NCBI RefSeq assembly: GCF_946222985.1
Contig: NZ_CAMIFY010000001.1
Coordinates: forward strand, 62,001-126,000
DNA length: 64,000 bases
DNA from: an uncultured Corynebacterium sp.
GTDB lineage: Bacteria > Actinomycetota > Actinomycetes > Mycobacteriales > Mycobacteriaceae
Direction of reading: 5' to 3'
The position numbers were made by a program, and so were the translations under genes. Shown in pieces: positions 26,060 through 37,288 of the stretch; within the stretch, counting starts at the first letter, position 1; each line of letters begins with the position of its first letter. The notes below the pieces were generated by a model. That model did no database searches and had not been told where the DNA came from. It was given only the letters and a program-made list of their open reading frames with translations.

Positions 26060-27822
26060 CCGCACGCACGTGGAGGACGATGGCCGCGGCCGCCTGCGCG
26101 GCGACGCTGGTCCTGGGCGGCTGCACGACGATGCCGGGCGACACGACGCCGCAGGCGGTGCGCACCTTCGAGGCCCCCGACCAGGAGATCGACGTGCCCG
26201 AGCCGCGCCGGGACGCGGCCCCGGACCTGGTGCTGCGCGATTTCTACGCGGCGTCGGTGCATCCGACGGACGATTACGCGGCGGCGCGGGAGTTCCTCAC
26301 TCCCGAGGCCCGCGAGCAGTGGGATCCGAGCGCCGGCACGTGGATCGTCGACGGCATCAACGTCATCGGCGACGGCGGCGACGGCACCGACGACGGGGCC
26401 CAGACCTTCGGCACGCGCGCGTCGATCGTCGGTGCCCTGGGAGAAAACGGCGCCTACGAGACGCAGACGTCGTTGTACGAGGACTCCGTGGAGCTGGAGA
26501 TGAACGACGAAGGGCAGTGGCGCATCGCGCAGCTTCCCGACGGCGTGCTGCTCGAGCGCCAGGCGTTCCTCGACAGCCATGCCCCGCGCAACCTCTACTT
26601 CCTCGATCCGTCGGGCAACGAGCTCGTGCCGGATCGCCGGTGGCTCTACCGCGGCGTCGACGACGGCGCCGGGGAGCTGCTCAACACGATGCGCGAAGGA
26701 CCCCGGCCCCGGTTGGCTCCGGGCGTGACCACGGCCATGCCGCCGGAGGCCCGCATCGAGGTGGAGTCGCGGGAGGGCAATCCGGGGCGGATCATCCGTT
26801 TGACCGGTCTCGGCGACCTGGAGGAATCGCTGCGCGGGATGTTGGCGGCGCAGATCGTGTGGACGCTGGCCTCGGCCGACGTGCGCGGTCCGTGGTTGAT
26901 CGAGGCCGACGGTGCGCCGTTGGTGGAGTCGCACCCGGGCCCCTGGACGCGCGACAGCGACGAGCTGCGCCCCCTGGATCCGACGCATGGCCCGGCCGAT
27001 CGCGCCCCGCTGCACACCGTCGAGGCCGGCGGCATCAAGCAGATCGAGGACGGCGTGGAGCGCTCGCTGCCGGGCTGGTCGTCGACGGGCGGCGACGTGC
27101 TGGTGTCGGCGGCCGTGGGCATCGACGCGGCGGGCACCGAGCTCGTCGCCGCCGTCTCCCGCGGCGATCGCGGTGGTGAGGGCACGTCGTCGTTGCTGCT
27201 GGGCCGCGCCGGTGGCGAACCGGAGACCGTGCTGACCGCGCAGAGCCTGTCGCGCCCCAGCTGGTCGCCGGATGCCGCGGCCGTGTGGACCGTCGTCGAC
27301 GGGGAGTCGGTCGTGCGGCTCGTCGGCGGCGCCGGCGGGTCGGCTCCGGTGGTCGAGGAGATCGACATGTCGGGCCTGGGCGACCTCGGCGGCGAGATCT
27401 CCGAGCTGCGGGTGGACCCGTCGGGAACGCAGGTCGTCATGATCGCCGGCGGCGCCATCCGCACCGCGACGATCGAGCGGACCGAAGAGGGCCCGTGGCG
27501 CCTGGTCAATCCGCGCCAGATGACGTTGACGGAGGGCGTGACGCCGGTGACGCTGGCGTGGGCGCCGAATTCGACGATCATCGTCGGCGCCTACGGCGAG
27601 TCGGCGCCGATGTGGCGCATCTACCCGGACGGCTCGGTCAACTACATGCTGCCCAAGCTCAATCTCAGCCCGCCGGTGTCGGTGGTGGCGGCGACGTCGT
27701 CGAAGATCTACGCCCTCGACGACAACGCCCTGATGGAGCTGGTCACGGGCGAAGGCGAAGAGCAATTCTGGCGCGCGGTGCCCGGCGTCGCCGGGCGGGC
27801 GGCGCCGGTGACCGCCGAGTAA
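26056..27822 (+). CDS. lpqB: Lipoprotein LpqB, MtrB accessory factor
   Basis: A 588-residue lipoprotein. The signal peptide ends in LVLGGC, a good lipobox with Cys27. A GerMN-type domain (DLVLRDFYAASVHPTDDY onward) occupies the middle, and the C-terminal half is a beta-propeller (DVLVSAAVGIDAAGTELVA, LSRPSWSPDAAAVWTV, TLAWAPNSTIIVGAYG). It overlaps mtrB by ATGA. In mycobacteria LpqB binds the MtrB sensor domain and modulates MtrA phosphorylation. Domain order and length are normal. Confidence 0.94.
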   Translation: MTARTWRTMAAAACAATLVLGGCTTMPGDTTPQAVRTFEAPDQEIDVPEPRRDAAPDLVLRDFYAASVHPTDDYAAAREFLTPEAREQWDPSAGTWIVDGINVIGDGGDGTDDGAQTFGTRASIVGALGENGAYETQTSLYEDSVELEMNDEGQWRIAQLPDGVLLERQAFLDSHAPRNLYFLDPSGNELVPDRRWLYRGVDDGAGELLNTMREGPRPRLAPGVTTAMPPEARIEVESREGNPGRIIRLTGLGDLEESLRGMLAAQIVWTLASADVRGPWLIEADGAPLVESHPGPWTRDSDELRPLDPTHGPADRAPLHTVEAGGIKQIEDGVERSLPGWSSTGGDVLVSAAVGIDAAGTELVAAVSRGDRGGEGTSSLLLGRAGGEPETVLTAQSLSRPSWSPDAAAVWTVVDGESVVRLVGGAGGSAPVVEEIDMSGLGDLGGEISELRVDPSGTQVVMIAGGAIRTATIERTEEGPWRLVNPRQMTLTEGVTPVTLAWAPNSTIIVGAYGESAPMWRIYPDGSVNYMLPKLNLSPPVSVVAATSSKIYALDDNALMELVTGEGEEQFWRAVPGVAGRAAPVTAE

Positions 27823-27832
27823 CCTCCCCGCC

Positions 27833-28483
27833 ATGTGGGGGGAGTTGCTCGATCTGGCCGTGCCGCGCACGTGCCCCGGGTGCGGTGCGCCCGGGGGCGT
27901 GTGCGTCGAGTGCGGGCGCGCGTTCGCCGCGCCGCCGAGGCGCGTGTCCCCGCGTGTGCCGGTCGCGGCACCGGTGTGGTCGTGCGGGGACTACGCGGGG
28001 GCTCGCCGTGCGGTGGTGGTGGCGGCCAAGGAGCATGACGTCGTCGCCGCGCGCGACGTGATGGGCGCCGTCGTGGCGGCGGCGCTGCTGCACCTGGCGG
28101 CGGCGGGGCACCTCGAGCATCCGCGGCAGTGCCCGCCGACGCTGGTTCCCGCTCCGACGCGGCCGTCGGCGGCCCGCAGGCGGGGAGGCGATCCGGTCAC
28201 TCATGCGTGCGAGGTGGCCGCGAAGCGCATCCGGGGCGCGTCGGTGGCGCGGTTGTTGCGGACGGGGGAGTCCGCGCGGGATTCGGCCGGCCTGGGGGCG
28301 ACGGGACGCCGGGCCAACGTCGCGGGCCGGATCCTTCCCGCGGTGGCGGAAACGACCGCGACGGGCCCGGTGATTCTCGTCGACGACGTCGCGACGACCG
28401 GGGCGACCGCCGCGCATTCGGTGCTCGTGCTCGCGTCGATGGGCGTGCGGGCGAGCGGTGTTCTGGTGTTTTCCCACGCCTAG
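27833..28483 (+). CDS. ComF-family phosphoribosyltransferase-like protein
   Basis: A 216-residue protein. The N-terminal zinc-ribbon-like CPGCGAPGGVCVECG (residues about 15-29) and the C-terminal PRPP motif VILVDDVATTGATAA (near 179) define the ComF/GntX family. It starts 10 bases after lpqB. In naturally competent bacteria ComF helps DNA uptake; in actinobacteria (Rv3242c) its role is unknown. The internal motif STRPSAARRRGGDPV is the usual RxGGxN-like region in a diverged form. Confidence 0.85.
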   Translation: MWGELLDLAVPRTCPGCGAPGGVCVECGRAFAAPPRRVSPRVPVAAPVWSCGDYAGARRAVVVAAKEHDVVAARDVMGAVVAAALLHLAAAGHLEHPRQCPPTLVPAPTRPSAARRRGGDPVTHACEVAAKRIRGASVARLLRTGESARDSAGLGATGRRANVAGRILPAVAETTATGPVILVDDVATTGATAAHSVLVLASMGVRASGVLVFSHA

Positions 28484-28654
28484 GCGTGGATGGGGGTGCG
28501 CGGTGCTTGCGCCGATGTGATTCGCGAACGTGGTTCGTGGCAGCGGGGGTAACCGCGTCTGTATCCTGGAGGCACAGTTAGACGCGTCACCGTGGACGCC
28601 GTGAGTAATCCCGCTCACGGAATGGCGGTGGCCATACCGGGAGGTAGGAAGCAA

Positions 28655-29320
28655 GTGACGACACCTGCTGACAACAACGAGGTCCTCAGCCCCAACGCCC
28701 AGGTGACCATCACCGGGCGCAACGTGGAGGTCCCGGAACACTTCGCCGAGAGGGTCAACGGCAAGCTCGCCAAGATCGAGCGCCTCGACCCGACCCTGAC
28801 GTTCTTCCACGTGGAGCTGCAGCACGAGCCGAACCCGCGTCGCGCGGATCGGTCGGACCGCATCCAGATCACCGCCACCGGTAAGGGACACCTGGCCCGC
28901 GCAGAGGCCAAGGAAGACAGCTTCTACGCCGCGCTCGAGTCCGCGCTGGGCAAGATGGAGCGCTCGCTGCGCAAGGTCAAGGCCCGCCGCAAGATCAGCC
29001 GCTCCGGTCACCGCGCCCCGATTTCCGTGGGCGAGGCCACCGCCTCGCTGGTCGACGAGGCCGCCGATGCCGCCCCGAAGGCCGATCCGTACGAGGATCA
29101 GGTCGAGGAGATCCAGCTCGGCAAGGTCGTGCGCACCAAGGAGCACCCCGCCATCCCGATGAGCGTCGACGACGCCCTGTCGGAGATGGAGCTGGTGGGC
29201 CACGACTTCTTCCTCTTCGTCGACGAGGAGACGGGCCGCCCGTCGGTCGTCTACCGCCGCCATGCCTACGACTACGGCATGATCGCCCTGGCCACCGACG
29301 GCGAGGCCGACTCGGAGTAG
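28655..29320 (+). CDS. hpf: Ribosome hibernation promoting factor, long form
   Basis: A 221-residue long HPF. The N-terminal S30AE domain has TGRNVEVPEHFAERVNGKLA and is followed by a basic linker (KARRKISRSGHR). The C-terminal dimerisation domain has AIPMSVDDALSEMELVGHDF and RPSVVYRRHAYDYGMIAL. GTG at 28655 has GGGAGGTAGGA just upstream and is preferred over an ATG 63 bases earlier. It would pair 70S ribosomes into 100S particles in stress or stationary phase. A TATCCT near 28562 is a possible -10, giving a leader of about 80 nt. Confidence 0.93.
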   Translation: MTTPADNNEVLSPNAQVTITGRNVEVPEHFAERVNGKLAKIERLDPTLTFFHVELQHEPNPRRADRSDRIQITATGKGHLARAEAKEDSFYAALESALGKMERSLRKVKARRKISRSGHRAPISVGEATASLVDEAADAAPKADPYEDQVEEIQLGKVVRTKEHPAIPMSVDDALSEMELVGHDFFLFVDEETGRPSVVYRRHAYDYGMIALATDGEADSE

Positions 29321-29336
29321 GCCGCCGCGAGGCACA

Positions 29337-29384
29337 GACCCCGGCCCCGGATCCCGCCACCGCGCGGGATTCGGGGCCGGGGTC
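29337..29384 (+). terminator. Strong hairpin after hpf
   Basis: GACCCCGGCCCCG (29337-29349) pairs with CGGGGCCGGGGTC (29372-29384), and ATCCCGC with GCGGGAT inside; one G-T wobble, loop CACCGC. The 21-bp stem has no T-run after it. Confidence 0.75.
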
Positions 29385-29498
29385 GTCCCATGTCCGGGGT
29401 CGTCGCATGCCCCGGGGGTACGGGCCGAGGGGAGACGTTTGTCCAGGCCACCGCCGTTTCCGGGTAAACTGGCGGCGGATGCGAAAGGACGGTCCGCG

Positions 29499-30083
29499 AT
29501 GACGCAGCAGTGGGGCCCACCTCCCTCCGGGCCGCCCCGGAACCAATCGAACCAGGGAATCGTCTACGCCTTGATCGCCTTGGTCGCGGTGTTGGCGGTG
29601 ACGTTGGCCATCGTGGCGGTGATGGTCTTCGGCGGCTCCGACTCGGACACCGATTCCTCCAACGTCGCCGACGCGGGGCAGATGCAGGCCCCGCCGGCAC
29701 CGGCGGCGGAGTCGGACGGGGACGCGGGGCCGCGGCCGACCGCCGGCGCGCCCGGTCCGGAAACGGTGACGGAGCGGGTGCGGGATTCGGGATCGGGAAA
29801 CTCCGGAGGTCGCGCCCCTTGGAGGAACGAGGTGCACAAAGCGTGCCCGGGCGGTGCGATGACCGGAAGCGCGGAAACGAGCTGCGCCTTCGCGAACAGG
29901 GTGTCGGATGCCGTGTGGGACGCGGACTATTCCTCGGCACGATTCACGGTAAGGGCCTATAGCCCGGTCACGAAGAAGACGTACACCATGCACTGCACGA
30001 GGGGGACCATGGACGGGGACGACATCTACCAAAAGTGCACGGGCGGGAACAACGCGATCGTCTTCGTCGGCATCGCGGGATGA
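29499..30083 (+). CDS. Membrane-anchored secreted protein with a four-cysteine C-terminal domain
   Basis: A 194-residue protein. A short Pro/Gln-rich cytoplasmic start leads to one membrane helix (IVYALIALVAVLAVTLAIVAV, near 21-42), a Ser/Asp/Pro linker, and a C-terminal domain of about 80 residues with four cysteines: KACPGG, TSCAFANRV, MHCTRG and KCTGGNNAIVF. That pattern (TSC-FA, YSP-T-K, GGNNA-V) recurs in secreted actinobacterial proteins of unknown function. GAAAGGA precedes the ATG; TAAACT near 29464 is a possible -10. Codons such as GTA, AGG, TAT, AAA and CAA are unlike the neighbours, hinting at recent acquisition. It splits the hpf-secA pair. Confidence 0.7.
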   Translation: MTQQWGPPPSGPPRNQSNQGIVYALIALVAVLAVTLAIVAVMVFGGSDSDTDSSNVADAGQMQAPPAPAAESDGDAGPRPTAGAPGPETVTERVRDSGSGNSGGRAPWRNEVHKACPGGAMTGSAETSCAFANRVSDAVWDADYSSARFTVRAYSPVTKKTYTMHCTRGTMDGDDIYQKCTGGNNAIVFVGIAG

Positions 30084-30145
30084 CCGGGCCGAACCCCGAC
30101 CCGTCGTAAAGCCCCCGTGCCCCACCGCGGGCCGGGGGTCCGTCC

Positions 30146-30151
30146 TATACT
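30146..30151 (+). promoter_or_regulatory. -10 box (TATACT) for secA
   Basis: TATACT is close to the consensus hexamer and lies 65 bases before the secA GTG. No clear -35 is seen at 17 bases. A copy of the dispersed word (30102-30112) lies between it and the preceding gene. Confidence 0.5.
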
Positions 30152-30216
30152 GAGGGACTTGAGCGTCCCCGAGTGGGCGCGTCCATGAGCCGTCCGTCCG
30201 AAAGGTCCCATCCGCA

Positions 30217-32982
<2,766 letters not shown>

Positions 32983-32993
32983 GCGCCGCGCGG

Positions 32994-33506
32994 TCAGATG
33001 AACCGCAGCGCGGTGATCGTCCAGCCCTTCGGGCCGTCGATCATCGCGCCGGCCAACGCGCGCACCCGCCCGTCGTAGGCGCAGGACCCGACGAATTCCA
33101 CGCGCGTCCCGCACGGCCGCCCCGACGGGTGCAGCGTGCGCAACGCCGCACCGCGCAGACCCCCGGCCCGCAGCCGGTGGCGCAACCCCGCCAGCACGCG
33201 CGCGTCGATCTGCGCGGCGCCGAGGGCGTCACGGTGCCGTCTGCCCGCCAGCACCTCCACGATCAACGTCATCGACGCGGTGAGCGCCCTGCGCGCCGAA
33301 TCGGGGCAGGACCCCAGGACCGGGCCGGCGGGGCGACCGTCGTCAAGCGAACCGTCGCCAAGCGAACCGTCGTTCCGCGCCCGCCGCACGTTCGGCTCCG
33401 GGCCCAGCGCGTGCAGCAGCTCGAATCCGCGCAGCGGCACCAACGCCGCGCCGTCCCGCGCCGCCGTCGTCGCCCCCGCGCACGCGTCGCCGATGACCTC
33501 GTTCAT
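32994..33506 (-). CDS. Rv3235-family protein
   Basis: A 170-residue Ala/Arg-rich protein. The C-terminal half has IDARVLAGLRHRLRAGGLRG and the terminal GPKGWTITALRFI stretch seen in small actinobacterial Rv3235-like proteins. The ATG at 33506 follows GGGGGGCGGGG; the frame continues upstream without support. It is convergent with secA, 11 bases from its stop. It contains the repeated unit NDGSLGDGSLDDG, and one SLDD is encoded by the dispersed word at 33338-33348. Function unknown. Confidence 0.6.
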   Translation of the reverse strand: MNEVIGDACAGATTAARDGAALVPLRGFELLHALGPEPNVRRARNDGSLGDGSLDDGRPAGPVLGSCPDSARRALTASMTLIVEVLAGRRHRDALGAAQIDARVLAGLRHRLRAGGLRGAALRTLHPSGRPCGTRVEFVGSCAYDGRVRALAGAMIDGPKGWTITALRFI

Positions 33507-33626
33507 CCCCGCCCCCCGATCGACTTTCTCCCCGCGGACATTGTGCCAGCGTGGCGCCGCCCCCGCCGGGCGAGCCCAATCCGGCGCCGACGGCGTGGGC
33601 GGACGGCGGATCGGCGCCGGTGCAAC

Positions 33627-33632
33627 TAGTCT
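33627..33632 (+). promoter_or_regulatory. -10 box (TAGTCT) of a leaderless promoter
   Basis: TAGTCT, then 7 bases, then the ATG at 33640. There is no ribosome site in between, so the transcript probably starts at the ATG. Confidence 0.55.
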
Positions 33633-33639
33633 CGTGACC

Positions 33640-34050
33640 ATGCGTGGTCTCATCATCGATTACTGCGGTGTCCTCGACGGCACCGACGAAGAGCAGGGGC
33701 GGTGGCGGAAGCTCATGTCCGCGGCCCGCGCCAACGGCGTCGCCCTGGCGGTGCTGTCCAACGACCCGGGCGGGCCGTCGGCGGATCCGATCCGCCGGTT
33801 GGAGGCCGACGGGCTCGTCGACGCCGTCGTGCTGTCCGGCGAAGAGGACGCGGAGAAGCCCGAGCCGGAGATCTTCGACATCACCGCCGAGCGCCTCGGG
33901 CTGGAGGCGCGCGAGTGCGTGTTGGTCGATGATTCGATCGTCAACATCCACGGCGCCGTGTCTCACGGCATGGTCGGCGTATTCTACCAGCAGTTCGATC
34001 GCGCGGTCGTCGAGATCGTGGGCCTGTTCGACCTGGAGGGCGAGTTCTAG
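33640..34050 (+). CDS. HAD-family hydrolase (short)
   Basis: A 136-residue HAD-like protein. LIIDYCGVLDG carries the family's first motif, with Asp at residue 7 as nucleophile but Cys/Gly where the second Asp of DxD is usual. LSNDPGG is motif II-like and EKPEPEIFDITAERLG and VLVDDSIVNIHGA are motifs III and IV. It lacks a full cap domain and is shorter than typical HAD-IA enzymes. The replaced second Asp may mean altered catalysis. The stop overlaps the next gene start by one base (TAGTG), so they are co-translated. Confidence 0.8.
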   Translation: MRGLIIDYCGVLDGTDEEQGRWRKLMSAARANGVALAVLSNDPGGPSADPIRRLEADGLVDAVVLSGEEDAEKPEPEIFDITAERLGLEARECVLVDDSIVNIHGAVSHGMVGVFYQQFDRAVVEIVGLFDLEGEF

Positions 34051-34550
34051 TGCGCGTCTATGTGCCGGCCACGTTCGGGATGCTCGAAGAACTGCTTGCC
34101 GACGGCTCCGTGACCCCGCGTCGCGGATGGGCGTTCGCCGTGACGCCGGCGTTGCGCGAGTTCTACGTCGAAGGCGACGACGACGAGCTGGCGGACGTCG
34201 CGTTCGATGAAGCCTCGCGCACGTCGCTGCGCCTGCTGTCCGCGGGGGAGGAGAAGTTCCCGCACCGCCGCGTGGTCATCGCCGCCGACGTCGACGATTC
34301 CGCGATCGAGCCCGCGCCGGACATGGGGGAGTCGGTGGTGACGGTGTCGGGCGCGGTTGCGCGTGACGCCGTCGCGGCGGTGCACGTCGACGTCGAGGCG
34401 GCCGAAGCCGCCACCGCGAAGGCCATCGAGGTCGTCGACGCCGCCGACATGGGCGACGAGGACGCCGAGCTGACCGTCGGCGATTGCCTGGAGAATCCTC
34501 TGGCCTGGTACGACGCCGTCGAACTGCCGATGCTGGTGGATCTGCTCTAA
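34050..34550 (+). CDS. DUF6912 family protein (Rv3231c-like)
   Basis: A 166-residue soluble protein beginning MRVYVPATFGMLEELLADG, the conserved opening of this actinobacterial family. It continues with WAFAVTPALREFYVEGDDDELADVAF and RRVVIAADVDDSAIE. The GTG start shares a base with the previous stop codon. It is followed by an intrinsic terminator and then the reductase-desaturase pair, as Rv3231c is in M. tuberculosis. No catalytic motif is visible. Function unknown. Confidence 0.8.
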   Translation: MRVYVPATFGMLEELLADGSVTPRRGWAFAVTPALREFYVEGDDDELADVAFDEASRTSLRLLSAGEEKFPHRRVVIAADVDDSAIEPAPDMGESVVTVSGAVARDAVAAVHVDVEAAEAATAKAIEVVDAADMGDEDAELTVGDCLENPLAWYDAVELPMLVDLL

Positions 34551-34615
34551 GTCCCCCGGACCGCGCACGGTCGGACCTCGGTCCACCCCCGGAGCGCCCC
34601 GAAACACCCCGAAGC

Positions 34616-34650
34616 ACCCCCGTGGCGACTCGCCGCGGGGGTCGTTTTCT
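34616..34650 (+). terminator. Intrinsic terminator
   Basis: ACCCCCGTGGCG (34616-34627), loop ACT, CGCCGCGGGGGT (34631-34642), one T-G wobble, followed by CGTTTTCT. It separates the HAD/DUF6912 pair from the reductase promoter, whose -35 starts at 34655. Confidence 0.85.
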
Positions 34651-34654
34651 GCGC

Positions 34655-34702
34655 TTGACCGAAATGTTACCCGCCCGTAAGCTACGCTTCCGTAATCTAC
34701 GG
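34655..34702 (+). promoter_or_regulatory. Promoter with two palindromic operator-like sites for the reductase-desaturase operon
   Basis: TTGACC (34655-34660) and TAAGCT (34678-34683) are spaced by 17 bases, a good sigma-70-type promoter. CGTAAGCTACG (34676-34686) and CGTAATCTACG (34691-34701) are two near-identical palindromes of the form CGTA-N3-TACG, 15 bases apart centre to centre. The first covers the -10 box. A repressor, perhaps TetR-type responding to acyl-CoA, is plausible but no regulator gene is adjacent. Confidence 0.65.
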
Positions 34703-34714
34703 AAAGGGGAACCG

Positions 34715-35755
34715 GTGAGCATCGGCAATCGCCTTCGCGGCGCGTTTCGACACCTGTCCACGCCGCTGCTGCCCGACGACTACACGCGGTTGGTCAATCC
34801 GCTGTGGTCGAAGCGGGAGCTGCGGGGTCAGATCGAGCGCGTGTCGCGTCCGGCCGACGACGTCGTCGAGCTGGTCATCAAGCCCGGTTGGGGAGTCCCC
34901 GCGGACTTCCGCGCCGGCCAGTACATCGGCATCGGCGTCCGCGTCGACGGCCGATTGGTGTGGCGGTCGTACTCGCTGACCAATGCCCCGCATTCGGCGG
35001 ACGGCATGTTGACCGTGACGGTCAAGGCCCAGGATCAGGGGCGCATCTCGCAGCACCTTGTCACCTCCATCACCCCCGGAACCGTGGTGCGGTTGGCCGC
35101 GCCGGCCGGCGATTTTCACCTGCCGGAGCCGCCGCCGGAGAAGCTGTTGTTCGTCACCGCCGGCTCGGGCATCACCCCGGTGATGTCGATGCTGCGCGAT
35201 TTGGAGACCCGCGGAGGCCTGCCCGACGTGGTCCACCTCCATTCGGTCCACGACCGCGCGAGCCTGCTTTTCGACGATGAGCTCGACCGCCTGCGCGCCG
35301 AACAGCCCGGTTACGCCCTGACGGTGCGCGAGACCGGCGTCGAAGGGCGCCTGACCGTCGACGAGATCAAGCAGATGGTCACCGACGTCGCCGACCGCGC
35401 GGTCTACGCCTGCGGTCCGTCGAAGATGCTCGACGAGCTCGAGGCCGAGCTGCCGAACGTGCGCACCGAGCGCTTCACCCTCGACCGCGGCAACACCGAG
35501 GCCCAGGGCGGCGTCGTCAGCTTCCCGGGCCGCGGCGAGATCGAGGTCGACGGCGCGACGACCATCCTCGAGGCCGGCGAGAAGGCCGGCATTCAGTTGC
35601 CCTACGGCTGCCGCATGGGCATTTGCGCCACGTGCGTGCAGCAGTTGGCCGACGGCACCGCGCGCGATCTGCGCAGCGGCGAAACCCACGAAGCCGGCGA
35701 GCGCATCCGCACCTGCGTGTGCGTGCCCGCCGGCGACGTCGAAATCGAACCCTAA
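34715..35755 (+). CDS. Ferredoxin reductase-type oxidoreductase partner of the desaturase (Rv3230c-like)
   Basis: A 346-residue protein with three modules. An FAD domain (VWRSYSLTNAPH, RxYSxT-like) is followed by an NAD(P)H domain (FVTAGSGITPVMSMLRDLE, YACGPSKMLDELE) and a C-terminal plant-type [2Fe-2S] domain whose cysteines lie in YGCRMGICATCVQQLADG and TCVCVPAG. GTG at 34715 follows GGAAAGGGGAACCG. It would pass electrons from NADPH to the acyl-CoA desaturase 18 bases downstream. Transcribed from the palindrome-bearing promoter. Confidence 0.9.
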   Translation: MSIGNRLRGAFRHLSTPLLPDDYTRLVNPLWSKRELRGQIERVSRPADDVVELVIKPGWGVPADFRAGQYIGIGVRVDGRLVWRSYSLTNAPHSADGMLTVTVKAQDQGRISQHLVTSITPGTVVRLAAPAGDFHLPEPPPEKLLFVTAGSGITPVMSMLRDLETRGGLPDVVHLHSVHDRASLLFDDELDRLRAEQPGYALTVRETGVEGRLTVDEIKQMVTDVADRAVYACGPSKMLDELEAELPNVRTERFTLDRGNTEAQGGVVSFPGRGEIEVDGATTILEAGEKAGIQLPYGCRMGICATCVQQLADGTARDLRSGETHEAGERIRTCVCVPAGDVEIEP

Positions 35756-35773
35756 GAACCAGGAGTCACCCAC

Positions 35774-37132
35774 ATGGCAATCGCCGACATCAAGGCCTAT
35801 TCCCACCTCTCGGAAGCCGACGTCGCCGAAATCGGGCGTCGTTTCGAGGAAATCGCCGCCGAGCACCGTGCGTCGCTCGGTCCGAAGGACGCCCGCTACA
35901 TCCGCAGCCTGATCCGCGTGCAGCGCATCCTCGAGGTCACGGGCCGTGGCCTGCTGGTCCTGCCGACGCTGGGCATGGCGCTGGACAAGGCGGGGTACAA
36001 GACCCGCAAGGGCGGGCTGCTGCCGCGCTCGCTGCGCACCCCGGCCCACAAGGGCCTGTGGTGGGCGGGCGTGTCCACGCTGTCGCTGGCGAAGGTTCTG
36101 GAGAACCTCGAGATCGGCCACAACACCATGCACGGCCAGTGGGACTGGATGAACGATCCGGAGATCCACTCGTCGACGTGGGAGTGGGACAACTCCTGCC
36201 CGTCGTCGGGCTGGAAGCACTCGCACAATTTCGTGCACCACAAGTACACCAACGTCCTGGGCATGGACAACGACGTGGGATACGGCATCCTGCGCGTGAC
36301 CCGCGACAAGAAGTGGAAGCCGTCGACGCTGACGCAGCCGCTCCAGAACGTCGTGCTGGCGTCGCTGTTCCAGTGGGCGGTGGCGTTCTACGACGTCGAG
36401 CTCGGCGCGGTGTTCGCGGGCAAGAAGAAGTGGGAGGTGGCCAAGCCCCAGCTGATGGAGGTCCTGGAGAAGGGCGGCCGCCAGCTGCTGAAGGATTACG
36501 CCCTGTTCCCGCTGCTGGCCGGCCCCCGTTGGGCGGAGGTCGCCGCGGGCAACGCGGTGGCCAACCTCGTGCGCAACGTCTGGGCCTACGCGGTGATCTT
36601 CTGCGGTCACTTCCCGGATGACGCCGAGACGTTCACCAAGGATCAGTACAAGAACGAGAACAAGGCGGAGTGGTACCTGCGCCAGATGCTCGGTTCGGCG
36701 AACTTCCACGGTGGCTTCGTGTTGTCGGTCCTGTCGGGCAACCTGAACTACCAGATCGAGCACCACCTCTACCCGGACATGCCGTCCAACCGCCTGGCCA
36801 CGATTTCCAAGCAGGTCAAGGAGATCTGCCGCGAGTACGACCTGCCGTACAACACGGGTTCGTTCCCGCGTCAGCTGCTGCAGGTCCAGCGCACGATCCT
36901 GAAGCTTTCGCTGCCGGACCGTTTCCTCGTCGCCGATCCGGACAACGCGCCGGAGGTCCGTTCGGAGAAGGCGTTCGAGAAGTACCCGCGCATCGAGGCC
37001 GAGCTGGATGCGTCGGCCACCCCGCGCCGTGGTCTGCGCACCGGTTTGAAGTTGCTGAAGAAGCTGCGCCCGGGCGTCGGCGAGGTCGTCGCCGCCTACA
37101 CCGGTCGTTCGACCCGTGAGGTCACGGCCTAG
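35774..37132 (+). CDS. desA3: Acyl-CoA (stearoyl-type) delta-9 desaturase, DesA3-like
   Basis: A 452-residue integral membrane diiron desaturase. Its His boxes are GHNTMHGQ, WKHSHNFVHHKYTN and YQIEHHLYPDMP. Hydrophobic stretches flank them, though weaker than in animal enzymes. AGGAG precedes the ATG. In M. tuberculosis DesA3 works with Rv3230c to make oleoyl-CoA; the same pair is adjacent here, so oleate synthesis for membrane lipids and mycolate precursors is expected. It is followed by a 12-bp stem hairpin. Confidence 0.92.
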   Translation: MAIADIKAYSHLSEADVAEIGRRFEEIAAEHRASLGPKDARYIRSLIRVQRILEVTGRGLLVLPTLGMALDKAGYKTRKGGLLPRSLRTPAHKGLWWAGVSTLSLAKVLENLEIGHNTMHGQWDWMNDPEIHSSTWEWDNSCPSSGWKHSHNFVHHKYTNVLGMDNDVGYGILRVTRDKKWKPSTLTQPLQNVVLASLFQWAVAFYDVELGAVFAGKKKWEVAKPQLMEVLEKGGRQLLKDYALFPLLAGPRWAEVAAGNAVANLVRNVWAYAVIFCGHFPDDAETFTKDQYKNENKAEWYLRQMLGSANFHGGFVLSVLSGNLNYQIEHHLYPDMPSNRLATISKQVKEICREYDLPYNTGSFPRQLLQVQRTILKLSLPDRFLVADPDNAPEVRSEKAFEKYPRIEAELDASATPRRGLRTGLKLLKKLRPGVGEVVAAYTGRSTREVTA

Positions 37133-37173
37133 GCCGGGAGCTCCGACCCCCCGCTTTTTCGCTTTACGACGCC

Positions 37174-37209
37174 AACCCGCGTGCCCGCCATCTGGCCGGC
37201 ACGCGGGTT
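37174..37209. terminator. Hairpin after the desaturase gene
   Basis: AACCCGCGTGCC (37174-37185) pairs perfectly with GGCACGCGGGTT (37198-37209), loop 12 bases. The dispersed word GCTTTACGACG lies immediately before it (37161-37171). It separates convergent genes. Confidence 0.75.
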
Positions 37210-37288
37210 GTGCCGTTGAAGGTGAGCCGGGCCCGGTCCGCTGAGGTCGCCCCGGTCCGTCGGGGAGTTCCCGACCCGCCCCTTTCCG

